DNA of 64,000 nt from Rummeliibacillus pycnus (GTDB lineage Bacteria > Bacillota > Bacilli > Bacillales_A > Planococcaceae). Made by a program: the position numbers and the translations under genes. The notes beneath the pieces are model-generated. The model saw nothing but the letters and a program-made list of their open reading frames with translations, did not search any database and had not been told where the DNA came from. The stretch's first letter is position 1. Each line of letters opens with the position of its first letter. Location: the NCBI RefSeq assembly GCF_002884495.1, contig NZ_KZ614145.1:1116001-1180000 (forward strand). The letters run 5' to 3'. Below are positions 52,675 through 62,424 of this stretch, in pieces.

Positions 52675-53885
52675 TTATTATTTGTTTTTTTCCAATCATT
52701 AATTTCATATTCTAAATCTGGATGATCTGTATATTTGTTGTATCGTTTTTTAAATAAATAAAATAGATGTGTAACAAATACTTTTAATACTGCATATCCT
52801 GGGATCCCAAGAACAACCCCTGGGACACCAAATAGAGAACCTGCTGTTAATAATACGAAAATAATTGTTATAGGATGTACATGTAGTGATTTCCCCATGA
52901 TTTGTGGTGATATAAATTTACCTTCAACTAATTGAACAATCGTCCAAACAACAGCTAATTTTAGTAGCATAATTGGTGTATTTACAACAGCAATTATAGC
53001 TGCTGGAGTAATTGCAATAATTGGCCCTAGATACGGTACAACACTTGTTAACATTGCTAACACACCTAAAACAACCGCATAGTCTAAACCGATAATTAAA
53101 AAACCAATCGTTACCATAACACCTATACAAAATGCGACTAAAATTTGCCCTTGTATATAGCTACTTATTTGATGATCTGCTTCATGCAGTACATGTGCAG
53201 CATCTTCTCGCATTCTTGGTGGTAGAAGTTTTAGTATATATTTTGGTAGCTTTTCACCATCTTTAAGCAAGTAAAACAAGATGAATGGAACTGTGACGAT
53301 TGCCACGATAATTCCCGTTAATGTTGAAATAAAACCTGTAATACCAGTTGCTAGACTTGTTCCTAATTCTTTTGCAGCATCCTTCACAGTGACATTTAAT
53401 TGATTTGAAATATTATTTAATACTTCATTTATATTAAAATTATATTTTGTTAATGTTTCACTCAAACTTGATTTCTCGATCATATCTTGAACTGAATGGA
53501 CTACTTGCATAAAGTAATTCGGAAATTCTTGTATTAAATTCAAAAATTGACCTTTTAAAAATGGAAATACAAGTGTAACAAATAACGAAATTAGACTAAG
53601 ACCCACTATATAAATCATCAAGATTGCCCAGATTTTCGGTATTTTCCATTTCATCATTAGATGCAAAACAGGTCTTAGTAAGTAATACAAAATCATTGCT
53701 AATATCACTGGTAATACAACTGTTTTTATAAAAACGATAATGGGATAAAAGATGAAGGAAATTTTATCATATATTAAAATAATGCATCCTAATAATAGTA
53801 AAGTGATTAACCCAAATAACAGATTTTTGCCACCAAGAAACTGGATAAACCTCGTTGAAAAGAATGAGCGTTTTTCTGGTTGCAA
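52671..53885 (-). CDS. AI-2E family (UPF0118) membrane transporter
   Basis: This 404-residue protein has about eight transmembrane segments. The UPF0118/AI-2E exporter layout is seen: two early helices, a long amphipathic region with coiled-coil character (residues about 100-190), and a C-terminal bundle with PYLGPIIAITPAAIIA and EGKFISPQIMGKSLHVHP. The TTG at 53885 is favoured, since GAGGGGG lies seven bases upstream; the longer frame to 53912 has no site. Members include Na+/H+ antiporters and the E. coli AI-2 exporter TqsA, and the cargo here is unknown. Confidence 0.9.
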   Translation of the reverse strand: MQPEKRSFFSTRFIQFLGGKNLLFGLITLLLLGCIILIYDKISFIFYPIIVFIKTVVLPVILAMILYYLLRPVLHLMMKWKIPKIWAILMIYIVGLSLISLFVTLVFPFLKGQFLNLIQEFPNYFMQVVHSVQDMIEKSSLSETLTKYNFNINEVLNNISNQLNVTVKDAAKELGTSLATGITGFISTLTGIIVAIVTVPFILFYLLKDGEKLPKYILKLLPPRMREDAAHVLHEADHQISSYIQGQILVAFCIGVMVTIGFLIIGLDYAVVLGVLAMLTSVVPYLGPIIAITPAAIIAVVNTPIMLLKLAVVWTIVQLVEGKFISPQIMGKSLHVHPITIIFVLLTAGSLFGVPGVVLGIPGYAVLKVFVTHLFYLFKKRYNKYTDHPDLEYEINDWKKTNNN

Positions 53886-53956
53886 TGAATTTCCCCCTCT
53901 TTTATTACACATTCAAATCATTACATCTATCTTCCTATTTCCATTATACTCCGATA

Positions 53957-54904
53957 TTACTTATTGGAACCAAGAAAATTATCTAGAGCTTGCTTATTTT
54001 GCTGAAGGTTTATTTCAAGTACAGAACCAGCTTGTGGATAATAACCAAAATTATAACTATGCTCTACAGGAATCGTTAGACGTTGCATTTTAATATTTCC
54101 TTTGAGAAGTGGCAAAATGAATGATAATTCTTCTTGATTTGTAATATCTGTCTCTACATAACCTTTCACGGCACCTAATAGTTTAGGGTAATTTTTATAA
54201 TTCTTAGGTGAAAGAGCTTCTTTTTTTAATGCTTCTAAGGCTTTTTGTTGACGATCAACGCGACCAAAATCACCTAAGTTATCGTGACGAAAACGTGAGA
54301 ATCCTAAAAGTTCTTTACCATTTAAACGCTGTTCACCTTTTTTCAAACTAACGCCAATATTCTTAGACATATCATGATCTACATATACTTTGACACCATT
54401 TGGTGCGACTATATCCACTAAAGACTCAAAGCTTTTAAAATCGATTAATGCATAATGATTAATTTCTACCCCAAAAGTATTTTTTAGAGTATCTTTTAGT
54501 AATTGAACGCCACCTAAATAATAAGCTGTATTTAGTTTATATGATTGGTATCCTGGTATATTGGCATAAATATCACGCATAAAAGATACCATTTTCACAT
54601 CATTCGTATCTTTGTTCCAAGAAACTAAAATCATGGAATCTGTTCGTGATCTTGCCTCTCCTCGCGTATCAATTCCTAGTAAAAGGATATTTTCAATATT
54701 TGATTTGGATTGTGGATCACCGTTAAATTGTTCTGTTTTTTTCGATATTCCTGTACTTGATGCTAGTTTTTCACCAGCTTTATACTGTGTATAGGAATAA
54801 GCACCAACAATTACCGCTAATAATAATACTATAATAAAAAAGGCACGACCTTTTCTTAGTTTTCGTTTTTTCTTTCGGACATGAGTATGACGCTTTTCGT
54901 CCAT
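53957..54904 (-). CDS. LCP-family (LytR-CpsA-Psr) protein
   Basis: This 315-residue membrane-anchored LCP protein has a highly basic cytoplasmic tail, one helix at about residues 23-42 and an extracellular catalytic domain. LLLGIDTRGEARSRTDSM, VSFMRDIYANIPG and GFSRFRHDNLGDFGRVDRQQ carry the conserved Asp and Arg residues. It is predicted to join a wall polymer to peptidoglycan. It is a paralogue of the gene at 9521-10468 but is not near polymer genes. A GAAAGGGGAAAG site supports the start. Confidence 0.92.
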   Translation of the reverse strand: MDEKRHTHVRKKKRKLRKGRAFFIIVLLLAVIVGAYSYTQYKAGEKLASSTGISKKTEQFNGDPQSKSNIENILLLGIDTRGEARSRTDSMILVSWNKDTNDVKMVSFMRDIYANIPGYQSYKLNTAYYLGGVQLLKDTLKNTFGVEINHYALIDFKSFESLVDIVAPNGVKVYVDHDMSKNIGVSLKKGEQRLNGKELLGFSRFRHDNLGDFGRVDRQQKALEALKKEALSPKNYKNYPKLLGAVKGYVETDITNQEELSFILPLLKGNIKMQRLTIPVEHSYNFGYYPQAGSVLEINLQQNKQALDNFLGSNK

Positions 54905-55026
54905 ATGACTTTCCCCTTTCGTTACTCCTTTTTTTCTAGGAAGTTATCATGTAAACTACATAATAGATGTAGAAGCTATTCTACGCAAGTATGATTAACT
55001 AAAATTGACTTAAGGAGGTCGTATGA

Positions 55027-55554
55027 ATGCCAACAACCACATTATCTACTGCTACTTTTGCTGGCGGCTGCTTTTGGTGTATGGTTAAACCATTTGTCGA
55101 ATGGGATGGTATACATAGCGTAATTTCAGGTTATATGGGTGGACACTTAGAAAATCCTTCATATGAAGATGTTAAAAAAGGAAACTCCGGGCATCTAGAG
55201 GTTGTCCAAATTGTCTTCGATGAAAACATTTTCCCATACGAAAAATTACTAGAAATTTTTTGGCAGCAAATTGATCCAACTGATGATGGTGGACAATTCC
55301 ATGACCGCGGAAGCAATTATTGCACGGCTATTTTTTATCATACCGAACAACAAAAGATAGAAGCAGAAAAATCAAAACAAGATTTAGCCAATAGTGGCCG
55401 CTTTAAAAAGCCAATTGTAACTCAAATTAGAGCTGCTGAAACCTTCTATCCTGCTGAAGATTACCATCAAGATTTTTATAAAAAGAAACCTGAACATTAT
55501 AAAAAAGATCGCGCTGCATCTGGTCGCGATGAGTTTCTACAAAAAAATTGGTAG
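55027..55554 (+). CDS. msrA: Peptide-methionine (S)-S-oxide reductase
   Basis: This 175-residue MsrA repairs oxidised methionine. The catalytic Cys15 is in [12 protein letters not shown], with a second cysteine at 18, and [29 protein letters not shown] and PAEDYHQDF are the substrate-binding blocks. There are no extra C-terminal resolving cysteines, so Cys18 probably resolves the disulfide as in other CFWC types. The start follows AAGGAGG. It is a single gene with a terminator at 55600-55634. Confidence 0.95.
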   Translation: MPTTTLSTATFAGGCFWCMVKPFVEWDGIHSVISGYMGGHLENPSYEDVKKGNSGHLEVVQIVFDENIFPYEKLLEIFWQQIDPTDDGGQFHDRGSNYCTAIFYHTEQQKIEAEKSKQDLANSGRFKKPIVTQIRAAETFYPAEDYHQDFYKKKPEHYKKDRAASGRDEFLQKNW

Positions 55555-55599
55555 TCACATTCATATGTAAGGACGCTCAAGATTAAAAATGGATGCATA

Positions 55600-55634
55600 T
55601 AGGGTACATCACTTTTTGTTGTGTACCCTTTTTC
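55600..55634 (+). terminator. Terminator of msrA
   Basis: The stem GGGTACA / TGTACCC is followed by TTTTT. Confidence 0.8.
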
Positions 55635-55757
55635 ACATTTCTATTATAAAATTTCTCCAATAAACTTATAATTATACATTTTTCTTATAAAAATACTTGC
55701 CATTTATTTGGAAAATGAAATAATAAGAGAAGAAAAATTTATGAAGAGGTGACATCA

Positions 55758-56663
55758 GTGGATTTGTTTTTAGTGATCTTACCGGTATTAATCGTCTTCC
55801 TAATTGGTTATATCGGACAAAGAGTCATCGGTTTTAATATCAAAAATATTTCTACCGTATCGTTGTATTTAATGTCTCCTTTTTTAGCTTTTCGTACATT
55901 TTATACAACAGCATTGACAATGGATTATTTATACATATGTTTGTTTGCAATTTGTTTGGTGATCGCATTATTTCTCATTACTTGGATTTGGTCTCACTTT
56001 CTAAGAGCTGAGCGATCTGAACTATCAGCTATGATGCTTGGCGCTGTCTTTATGAATAGCGGTAATTATGGTGCACCAGTCGTTTTGTTTGCATTAGGTT
56101 CTCCTGGATTTCATATTGCAGTCATCATTATGGTTCTCCATTCCTTATTTATGAATTCTTTAGGCATATTCTTTGCAGCAATTGGTGGAAAAGGACAAGC
56201 AACAGTTAAACAAGCATTACGTAATGTTTTTAGAATGCCAGTTTTATATGCCTGTATTATTGGAATAATTCTTCAACTGATGCACGTACATGTTCCAACA
56301 TCAATAATGAATGGAGTGGACTTAGTTGCTGATGCTTCCATTCCTGTGGTCATGCTGGTATTAGGAATGCAACTTGCCACTATTAAGAAAACTCGCGTAA
56401 AATATCGGTTCGTCTCTTCTGTTAGCTTCATTCGAATTATTATTTCGCCACTTATTGCGGCAGTCATATTATGGTTTATGCCAGTAAGTGATTTAATAAA
56501 GTCCGTTTTAATTATTCAAGCAGCAATGCCTGCAGCTGCTAATACAACAATGCTTGCGTTACAATTTGATACAGAACCAGATCTAGTGTCATTTACAACA
56601 TTTGTTACAACAATGATTAGTATTTTCAGTATCCCTGTAGTCATGTATTTTTTAGGAATTTAG
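55758..56663 (+). CDS. AEC-family (auxin efflux carrier-like) transporter
   Basis: This 301-residue membrane protein has about ten helices in the AEC/MleP fold: two five-helix repeats with discontinuous helices at FMNSGNYGAPVVLFALG (N-terminal repeat) and QAAMPAAANTTMLALQF (C-terminal repeat). Such carriers move malate, citrulline or other small acids. The GTG at 55758 is chosen because GAGGTG lies just before it; the GTG nine bases earlier is part of that site. No neighbour hints at the substrate. Confidence 0.88.
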   Translation: MDLFLVILPVLIVFLIGYIGQRVIGFNIKNISTVSLYLMSPFLAFRTFYTTALTMDYLYICLFAICLVIALFLITWIWSHFLRAERSELSAMMLGAVFMNSGNYGAPVVLFALGSPGFHIAVIIMVLHSLFMNSLGIFFAAIGGKGQATVKQALRNVFRMPVLYACIIGIILQLMHVHVPTSIMNGVDLVADASIPVVMLVLGMQLATIKKTRVKYRFVSSVSFIRIIISPLIAAVILWFMPVSDLIKSVLIIQAAMPAAANTTMLALQFDTEPDLVSFTTFVTTMISIFSIPVVMYFLGI

Positions 56664-56744
56664 AAGAAATTCAAGGAGATATCCCGTTTTAAAAACGATT
56701 TCTTCAAAATAAAATTTAATTTAAATATAAAGCGAGGTTTTACG

Positions 56745-57641
56745 ATGAATAAAATTCCTCCAGTTGCGTTATTATTAATAGCTACCATACTCTGGGGTGG
56801 AAACTTTGTTATTGGGCGAGCTGTTGCAAATGATTTGCCACCGTTTACTTTAGCATTTCTAAGATGGTGTGTGGCGTTAATTGTTTTTCTACCAATTACA
56901 TATACAGCACTTAAACGTGATTGGCTTCAAATAAAAAAGCATTGGATTATTGTTATCATATTAGGCTTTACTGGAGTAGCAAGTTTTAATACCCTAGTTT
57001 ATATTGCGTTACATTACACTACATCCATCAATGCATCGTTGATGAATATGTTAACACCTGTTATTATTTATATCTTGTCTTTTATTTTCCTTAAAGAAAA
57101 ATTAAATCGAAATCAAGTTATTGGTACAGCGTTTTCTCTCATTGGTGTTATGACCATTATTTCAAATGGATCACTAAAAACACTACAGCATTTTACATTC
57201 AATAAGGGTGACTTGATTGTAATCATTGCTGTAGTACTATGGAGTATCTATTCATTATTAGTGAAACAGTATGCAAAAGAACTTCCTGGACAATCAACAT
57301 TTCTCATTTCAATTGTTGTAGGAATCGTTATTTTGTTACCATTTTATATACATGAATCCTTGACCACTACAATGGCTATTCATTGGTCACTGACTTCAAT
57401 TTCAGCTGTACTTTATACAGGTATTTTAGCATCAATAGTTGCCTTTATCGCTTGGAATACAGGGGTTATTAGATGGGGAGCTAATCGTGCAGGGATTTAC
57501 TTAAACTTTATTCCAGTTTTTGCATCAATTTTTGCTGTTCTTTTCATAGGTGAAACGCTCCTTACTTCGCAATTAATAGGTGGTCTCCTTGTTGTTTTAG
57601 GTGTCTATTGGACAAGTCGCAAAATCATCAAAACTGCTTAA
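56745..57641 (+). CDS. EamA-family (DMT superfamily) exporter
   Basis: This 298-residue protein has ten helices made of two EamA repeats. The family phrases ATILWGGNFVIGRAV, LAFLRWCVALIVFLP, FLKEKLNRNQVIG and, in the second half, WNTGVIRWGANRAGIYLNFIPVFA are visible. DMT exporters remove metabolites such as amino acids. The ATG follows AGCGAGG. It is 80 bases behind the AEC gene on the same strand and could be co-transcribed with it. Substrate unknown. Confidence 0.9.
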   Translation: MNKIPPVALLLIATILWGGNFVIGRAVANDLPPFTLAFLRWCVALIVFLPITYTALKRDWLQIKKHWIIVIILGFTGVASFNTLVYIALHYTTSINASLMNMLTPVIIYILSFIFLKEKLNRNQVIGTAFSLIGVMTIISNGSLKTLQHFTFNKGDLIVIIAVVLWSIYSLLVKQYAKELPGQSTFLISIVVGIVILLPFYIHESLTTTMAIHWSLTSISAVLYTGILASIVAFIAWNTGVIRWGANRAGIYLNFIPVFASIFAVLFIGETLLTSQLIGGLLVVLGVYWTSRKIIKTA

Positions 57642-57752
57642 TATTTCTAGCTTAATGATTGATTTAAAGAGATAACAGTTTGTCTTCAAAAGAAGTTGAA
57701 GAAGTTGTCTAGAAAGTATAACCTAAACAAAACAATACTTTTTTTGCTATAT

Positions 57753-58083
57753 TAATTTTCATTTCAGGTAGACGCTTTCCATTCCAATCAACAGGTGTAT
57801 GTTCTAAATAAAAAATCTGTTTACTTTCAATTTAGAAATAAGCAGATTTTTTTCTTTTCTATAATATCTTATTTGAACAAAAGCTACTTTTTAATTGATC
57901 CCCCATTGAAAAAAAGTGAGGTAAATAAACAAAGTCATTGTTTTGATTTCCTTTCTATATTGTTCTTTAGTTTTCTCAATAGTCTCTTCTCATAAGGAGG
58001 GAGCCACCACTACGAAAAATTAACGGATTAGCACCATAATAATTTCTCTAAGTGATTTTATATGACTTTTTGAACATCCCCTC
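57753..58083 (+). repeat. Degenerate dispersed intergenic repeat, copy B
   Basis: The left end, TTTCATTTCAGGTAGACGC, matches the left end of copy A (41969). The right end has GCCACCACTACGAAAAATTAA, GGATTAGCACCATAATAATT and GACTTTTTGAACATCCCCTC, the counterparts of the copy A right end in the same order. The interior is unrelated or rearranged. Confidence 0.5.
57806..57853 (+). terminator. Terminator-like hairpin behind the EamA gene
   Basis: AAAAATCTGTTTA pairs imperfectly with TAAGCAGATTTTT and is followed by T. It is distant from the EamA stop but is the only one in that gap. Confidence 0.5.
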
Positions 58084-58189
58084 TTTATTTTCTAAAATCC
58101 CTCCCAAATGTTAATACTTTTAACTTAGTTATAATTTTCCAAATAGATATTATGCAATACTACTACTCTACGTCTAAATATTCATTTTT

Positions 58190-58236
58190 CAAATGTTACA
58201 ATTTTTACTTGCCATTTGTAACATTTGTAATATATA
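58190..58236 (+). promoter_or_regulatory. Promoter with inverted-repeat operator of the SH3b protein gene
   Basis: CAAATGTTACAA (58190-58201) and TTGTAACATTTG (58216-58227) are perfect inverted copies 14 bases apart. They flank TTGCCA (58209-58214), a -35 candidate, with TATATA (58231-58236) 16 bases on. Confidence 0.5.
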
Positions 58237-58259
58237 GTTTAGTCAAGGAGGAATTATCC

Positions 58260-59093
58260 ATGAAAAAGAAAACGATTTATTCAATTATAACGCTCGCAAC
58301 TTTAGCTTTTGGAACATTTTCTATTTTACTATCACCAACGGCTTCAGCGGTCTCATCTAATGTTACAAATGTTACAAAAAATACAGGTAGCGAACATACT
58401 CCTACATATAAAACAGCATCTATTAAATCATTCAAAATAATTCGTACTAATAAACCTTTAAAAATATATCAAAAAGCTTCAACCAAAAGTAACGTGATGG
58501 ATTCTATTAAAAATGGTCAAGGTGTTGTTGTTTTAAAGAAATATAGCAACGGATGGTCTAAAATCTCATTACAATTTAACGCAGGATTTATACAAACAAA
58601 ATATTTATCTAGTGTAAAAACTAATAGAAAAACTAATTTTGCAATGAATACACAAAAAACATATTCATATTATTCCCCAGAAAATAAAGGTTCAGGTTTT
58701 AAGACATACTATAAGGCAACTTTTAAACATCTATATGCTGCCAATAAAACATTAACTAATTTTTGGTATTTTAATTCTGAACCTGATGCAATTGGAAGAA
58801 TGGAATTTGAAACTTCTAAGGGACTTTATGTAGGATACAAGGATATAGGTATTGCAACTTTAGCCATCGAATATCCTGTAAAACGAAACAATTCTTGGAA
58901 GGGTCTTGATGGTCAAATATTAAAAATTGTTGAGACAAATAAAGTTGTTAAAACAAAGGCAGGTATATACAAAAATGTAGTTGTTGTGAAAGAAGGTAAA
59001 GGTAAAAACTATTCGTACTATGCGCCTCAAATTGGTTTAATCAAACAAATTTTTAATGGCAGGACAATTAACGAACTTACTTCAATCAAATAG
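58260..59093 (+). CDS. Secreted SH3b-domain protein
   Basis: This 277-residue protein has a Sec signal peptide (MKKKTIYSI, hydrophobic core, cleavage near SPTASA, residue ~30). Residues about 57-120 form a bacterial SH3 domain (LKIYQKASTKSNVMDSI, GQGVVVLKKYSNGWSKI, GFIQTKYLSSV), which usually binds cell-wall peptide. The C-terminal ~150 residues are a beta-rich domain of a kind seen in Bacillales exported proteins, ending with YYAPQIGLIKQIF. The start at 58260 follows AAGGAGGAATT, and the longer frame to 58152 would hide the signal peptide. Function unknown. Confidence 0.8.
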   Translation: MKKKTIYSIITLATLAFGTFSILLSPTASAVSSNVTNVTKNTGSEHTPTYKTASIKSFKIIRTNKPLKIYQKASTKSNVMDSIKNGQGVVVLKKYSNGWSKISLQFNAGFIQTKYLSSVKTNRKTNFAMNTQKTYSYYSPENKGSGFKTYYKATFKHLYAANKTLTNFWYFNSEPDAIGRMEFETSKGLYVGYKDIGIATLAIEYPVKRNNSWKGLDGQILKIVETNKVVKTKAGIYKNVVVVKEGKGKNYSYYAPQIGLIKQIFNGRTINELTSIK

Positions 59094-59428
59094 CTCCGTG
59101 GCGTATCAAATTGAGTATTACCAAATTCCTTTTTGATACCCCTTCATATATATTATTCCGTTCAAAACAAGTGTTTTTTGTTTTGAATGCTAATTAAATC
59201 GATTGTGTTTTTTCGAGCAGTAAGATTCCCTTTTCTCTCTTAGTTGAGATGTATTAAAGGGATCTTACTGCTTTTAAATTTGAGTAACCAACTAAAAAAC
59301 TATTGCAAAAAATATTGGTCGAACTGCTTTTTAGCATTATAAAACTTTGTTTCTTTCCCTAACGATTATTTTTCGAAAAATAATGTTATAATGTATATCT
59401 ATGTTTGATATGAAAGGCGTTGAAAGAC
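59094..59428. other. 335-base gap with a terminator
   Basis: It contains the hairpin at 59218-59275 and an AT-rich stretch ahead of the DHH gene. Nothing else is supported. Confidence 0.5.
59218..59275 (+). terminator. Terminator, long stem-loop
   Basis: GCAGTAAGATTCCCTTT pairs with AAAGGGATCTTACTGC around a 20-base loop, followed by TTTT. Confidence 0.8.
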
Positions 59429-60490
59429 TTGATTTTAAAAAATTTGCCCAAAAGATTAGAAAATTATGAGCATATCCATTTAATTACACATACAGATTTA
59501 GATGGTGTTGGACCATCAATTGTGTTACGTGCATATGGCATTACACACTCACCTTACTATGTTGAAACACGTAAAGTGGATGAAGCTGTACAAGCTCGTT
59601 TAGCTGAATTAAATGATCACGAATTATTAATGATTACTGATTTATCTGTTAATGATGAAACGGCTGAAATGATTGAAAAGGTCAATCGTAAACCTGATGG
59701 TCGCTATGTTATTTTAATCGACCACCACGCATCAGCAATTGCATTAAATAATTATGAATGGGCTACTGTTCTTCCTTCAGTAAATGATATTAAAATGTCA
59801 GCAACTACTTTAATTTTTAAAGCTTTAAAAGATGCTGAATATGAAGTATCTCCGATTATCCATGTTACAGACGAAGAAAACGATGAAATTGAAACTACAC
59901 CCGATTATTCTGTAGTTGAAAAAGAACTTTTCTTTGATCGTTTAGCTCATTTAGTTGAAGATATTCGATTATATGATACATGGGACTGGAACGTACTCTC
60001 CATTCAAGAAGCAGCTGATTTAAATACTATTTTCTACGCTAGACGAAGACATGATTTTATCGATGCACGAATGGATTATATTTTAAATGGTCAATTATTT
60101 ACGCCTGAAGATACTGCCTACCTTGAGTTTTCTAAAGATGAACTACGTAAAATATTAAAGAAAAAATCAAAACAAATGGTCATCGTACCTAATTTCCAAT
60201 TAAAAGGACACGAAACACCTTTAAATATCGGTGTTGTCGAAACAGATTCCTATTATAGCGAATTAGGAAACCATCTAGCTGAAAAATACACTGAAGAAAT
60301 CGATGTAGTATTTATCATAAGTCTTGTCAAAAATCGAGTTTCACTCCGCTCCATTGGGGACTCCATCAATTTATCTGAAATTGCAAAAGCTTACAATGGG
60401 GGTGGCCATCCAAATGCCTCTGGTTGTGATCTTTCCGAATTAGGACCAGAGTTTTTAACTGCAGTAATTGAAGCAAGTAAAAATAAATAA
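59429..60490 (+). CDS. DHH-family phosphoesterase
   Basis: This 353-residue DHH/DHHA1 protein has the metal motifs THTDLDGVGP (motif I), ITDLSVN (motif II) and IDHHASA (the DHH signature), and the C-terminal DHHA1 phosphate-binding NGGGHPNASGC. Relatives are oligoribonucleases and pAp or c-di-AMP hydrolases such as NrnA/GdpP. The spacing here, with an inserted acidic region around residues 150-170, is not typical of NrnA (~313 residues). It starts with TTG; 59420 and 59429 are both in frame and the second is better placed behind GAAAGGCG. It is a single gene. Confidence 0.88.
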   Translation: MILKNLPKRLENYEHIHLITHTDLDGVGPSIVLRAYGITHSPYYVETRKVDEAVQARLAELNDHELLMITDLSVNDETAEMIEKVNRKPDGRYVILIDHHASAIALNNYEWATVLPSVNDIKMSATTLIFKALKDAEYEVSPIIHVTDEENDEIETTPDYSVVEKELFFDRLAHLVEDIRLYDTWDWNVLSIQEAADLNTIFYARRRHDFIDARMDYILNGQLFTPEDTAYLEFSKDELRKILKKKSKQMVIVPNFQLKGHETPLNIGVVETDSYYSELGNHLAEKYTEEIDVVFIISLVKNRVSLRSIGDSINLSEIAKAYNGGGHPNASGCDLSELGPEFLTAVIEASKNK

Positions 60491-60511
60491 TTTTTAACAT
60501 AAAATGTAAAG

Positions 60512-60542
60512 TATACAACCCCTTTTTGGGGTTGTATTTTTT
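60512..60542 (+). terminator. Terminator of the DHH gene
   Basis: TACAACCCC pairs with GGGGTTGTA, followed by a T-run. Confidence 0.9.
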
Positions 60543-60869
60543 TATTTAGTAAAGCTATGTACTTTTATTTTAATATTAAAATGTCTGTGATTTTCTTTAT
60601 TTTTTAGTTAACTTTTCCTCTAATCAGTAAAAAAAAATTAATTATTTTATAGAAAATAGTAGATTATTCTAGTAATTTTATGTATAAATATAGTTAGAAA
60701 CCGATTACATTTAATTGTTCAGAGTGTTTCGAAATCTCCCAACTAACATTCGTCTTAGTAATTTTCCGAAAAAATTATCATGTTATTGCTTTTCGTATTA
60801 ATTGAACAATTTCATGTTATTTACAGAAGGATGAAGTTGTGGAAACATTTCATTAGGGGGTATTTATTT
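60543..60869. other. Upstream region of the CoA-transferase gene
   Basis: AT-rich. It contains the cre-like site at 60696-60709. An in-frame extension of the CoA-transferase upstream to 60780 has no ribosome site or family similarity. Confidence 0.5.
60696..60709 (+). promoter_or_regulatory. cre-like site ahead of the CoA-transferase gene
   Basis: AGAAACCGATTACA matches TGWAANCGNTNWCA except at the first base. Catabolite control of acetate metabolism would make sense. Confidence 0.5.
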
Positions 60870-62375
60870 ATGGAAGCAACAATTGAAAGTCGTATTGGAT
60901 TAAAAGAATTAGCAGACAAAGTCGTATCAGCTGAACAAGCAGCTGCCCTTATTTCCGATGGTGATGTAGTAGGTATGAGTGGCTTTACTCGTGCTGGCGA
61001 TGCAAAAGTCGTACCAATGGCGCTTGTAGAACGTGCTAAAACTGAAAAATTCAAAATTGATGTGTACACTGGTGCATCTCTAGGTCCAGAAGTTGACAAC
61101 TATTTAGCTCAAGCTGGGGTTATTCGTAAACGTGGACCTTTCCAAGCTGATAAAGGCATTCGTACATTGATTAATAATGGTGAAATTCTGTTTGCAGACA
61201 TGCATTTATCTCATGGTGCAGAACAATATCGTCAAGAAATCTTTGGACCAATTAAATATGCTATTCTTGAAGCTGCTGCAATCACAGCTGATGGTTATTT
61301 AATTCCAACAACTTCTGTAGGTAATAACCCAATTATTGCTGATGTTGCTGAAAACATCATTGTAGAACTAAACATTTCACATCCTGAATCTCTTATTGGA
61401 ATCCATGATATCTATGTTCCAGAAGAACAAGGTAAACGACAAGCAATACCTTTAACAAACGCTGCTGATCGTATCGGCGAAAAAGGTATTAAAATTGACC
61501 CTGCGAAAATTAAAGCAATTGTAATTTCTGAAGAACCTGATGCTCCTTCTCTAATCGTGCCACCAGATGAAGAAACACAAGTTATGGCTAATCACTTATT
61601 AGATTTCTTCCGTTCAGAAATTAAAGCTGGCCGTTTAACAAACACATTAGCACCACTTCAATCTGGAGTAGGTTCTGTTGCTAATGCTGTTTTAGATGGT
61701 TTCGCTGATTCTGAATTTGAGCATTTACAAGTTTTCTCAGAAGTATTACAAGATGCTGTTTTCAATTTAATAGATGCTGGTAAAGTCGATTTTGCTTCAG
61801 CAACATCTATTACCCTTTCAGAAGAGTTAGGCAAACGTGTATACGGAAATCTTGATCAATATGCAGATAAATTGGTTTTACGCCCTCAAGAAATTTCAAA
61901 TCATCCTGAAGTAATTCGTCGTTTAGGTTTAATCTCCATTAATACAGCTCTAGAAGCCGACATTTATGGAAATGTAAACTCTACTCATGTTTCAGGTAGT
62001 AAGATGATGAATGGTATCGGCGGATCTGGAGATTTCGCACGTAATGCTCGCTTAGGTATCTTCGTTACTAAATCCTACGCTAAAGGCGGTTCAATCTCAT
62101 CAATCGTACCTATGGTGCCTCATGTTGACCACACAGAACATGATGTTGATGTAATTGTTACAGAACAAGGCGTTGCCGACCTTCGCGGTTTAGCTCCAAA
62201 AGAACGTGTACCGTTAATTATTAATAACTGTGCACATCCTGATTTTAGAGAACAACTTTGGGATTATTATAATGCTGCTGTAGAAGCTACAGGCAATGCA
62301 CAAACACCACATATTTTAAACCGTGCATTTGAAATGTATGATCAACTTGTGAAAACAGGTTCAATGAAGAAATAA
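60870..62375 (+). CDS. Acetyl-CoA hydrolase/transferase family (succinyl-CoA:acetate CoA-transferase)
   Basis: This 501-residue class I CoA-transferase starts at an ATG behind AGGGGG. It has DVVGMSGFTRAGDAK near the N-terminus, GPIKYAILEA, PTTSVGNNP, the catalytic Glu probably in QVFSEVLQD, GGSGDFARNA and VTEQGVADLRGLAPKER. The last three fit SCACT/Cat1 enzymes of about 500 residues that move CoA between succinyl-CoA and acetate. Some relatives are plain acetyl-CoA hydrolases. It is a single gene with a cre-like site upstream and a strong terminator. Confidence 0.9.
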   Translation: MEATIESRIGLKELADKVVSAEQAAALISDGDVVGMSGFTRAGDAKVVPMALVERAKTEKFKIDVYTGASLGPEVDNYLAQAGVIRKRGPFQADKGIRTLINNGEILFADMHLSHGAEQYRQEIFGPIKYAILEAAAITADGYLIPTTSVGNNPIIADVAENIIVELNISHPESLIGIHDIYVPEEQGKRQAIPLTNAADRIGEKGIKIDPAKIKAIVISEEPDAPSLIVPPDEETQVMANHLLDFFRSEIKAGRLTNTLAPLQSGVGSVANAVLDGFADSEFEHLQVFSEVLQDAVFNLIDAGKVDFASATSITLSEELGKRVYGNLDQYADKLVLRPQEISNHPEVIRRLGLISINTALEADIYGNVNSTHVSGSKMMNGIGGSGDFARNARLGIFVTKSYAKGGSISSIVPMVPHVDHTEHDVDVIVTEQGVADLRGLAPKERVPLIINNCAHPDFREQLWDYYNAAVEATGNAQTPHILNRAFEMYDQLVKTGSMKK

Positions 62376-62387
62376 TACATCTCATAA

Positions 62388-62424
62388 TTAGGGGCTGTCC
62401 AAAAAATGGATCAGCCCCTCTTTT
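62388..62424 (+). terminator. Terminator of the CoA-transferase gene
   Basis: AGGGGCTG pairs with CAGCCCCT, followed by TTTTATT. The left arm also belongs to the end of repeat copy C. Confidence 0.85.

Larger units (their letters stand above)
57642..58189. other. Long gap with a dispersed repeat and a terminator
   Basis: No gene is supported. It holds repeat copy B (57753-58083), which encloses a terminator-like hairpin at 57806-57853. Confidence 0.6.
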
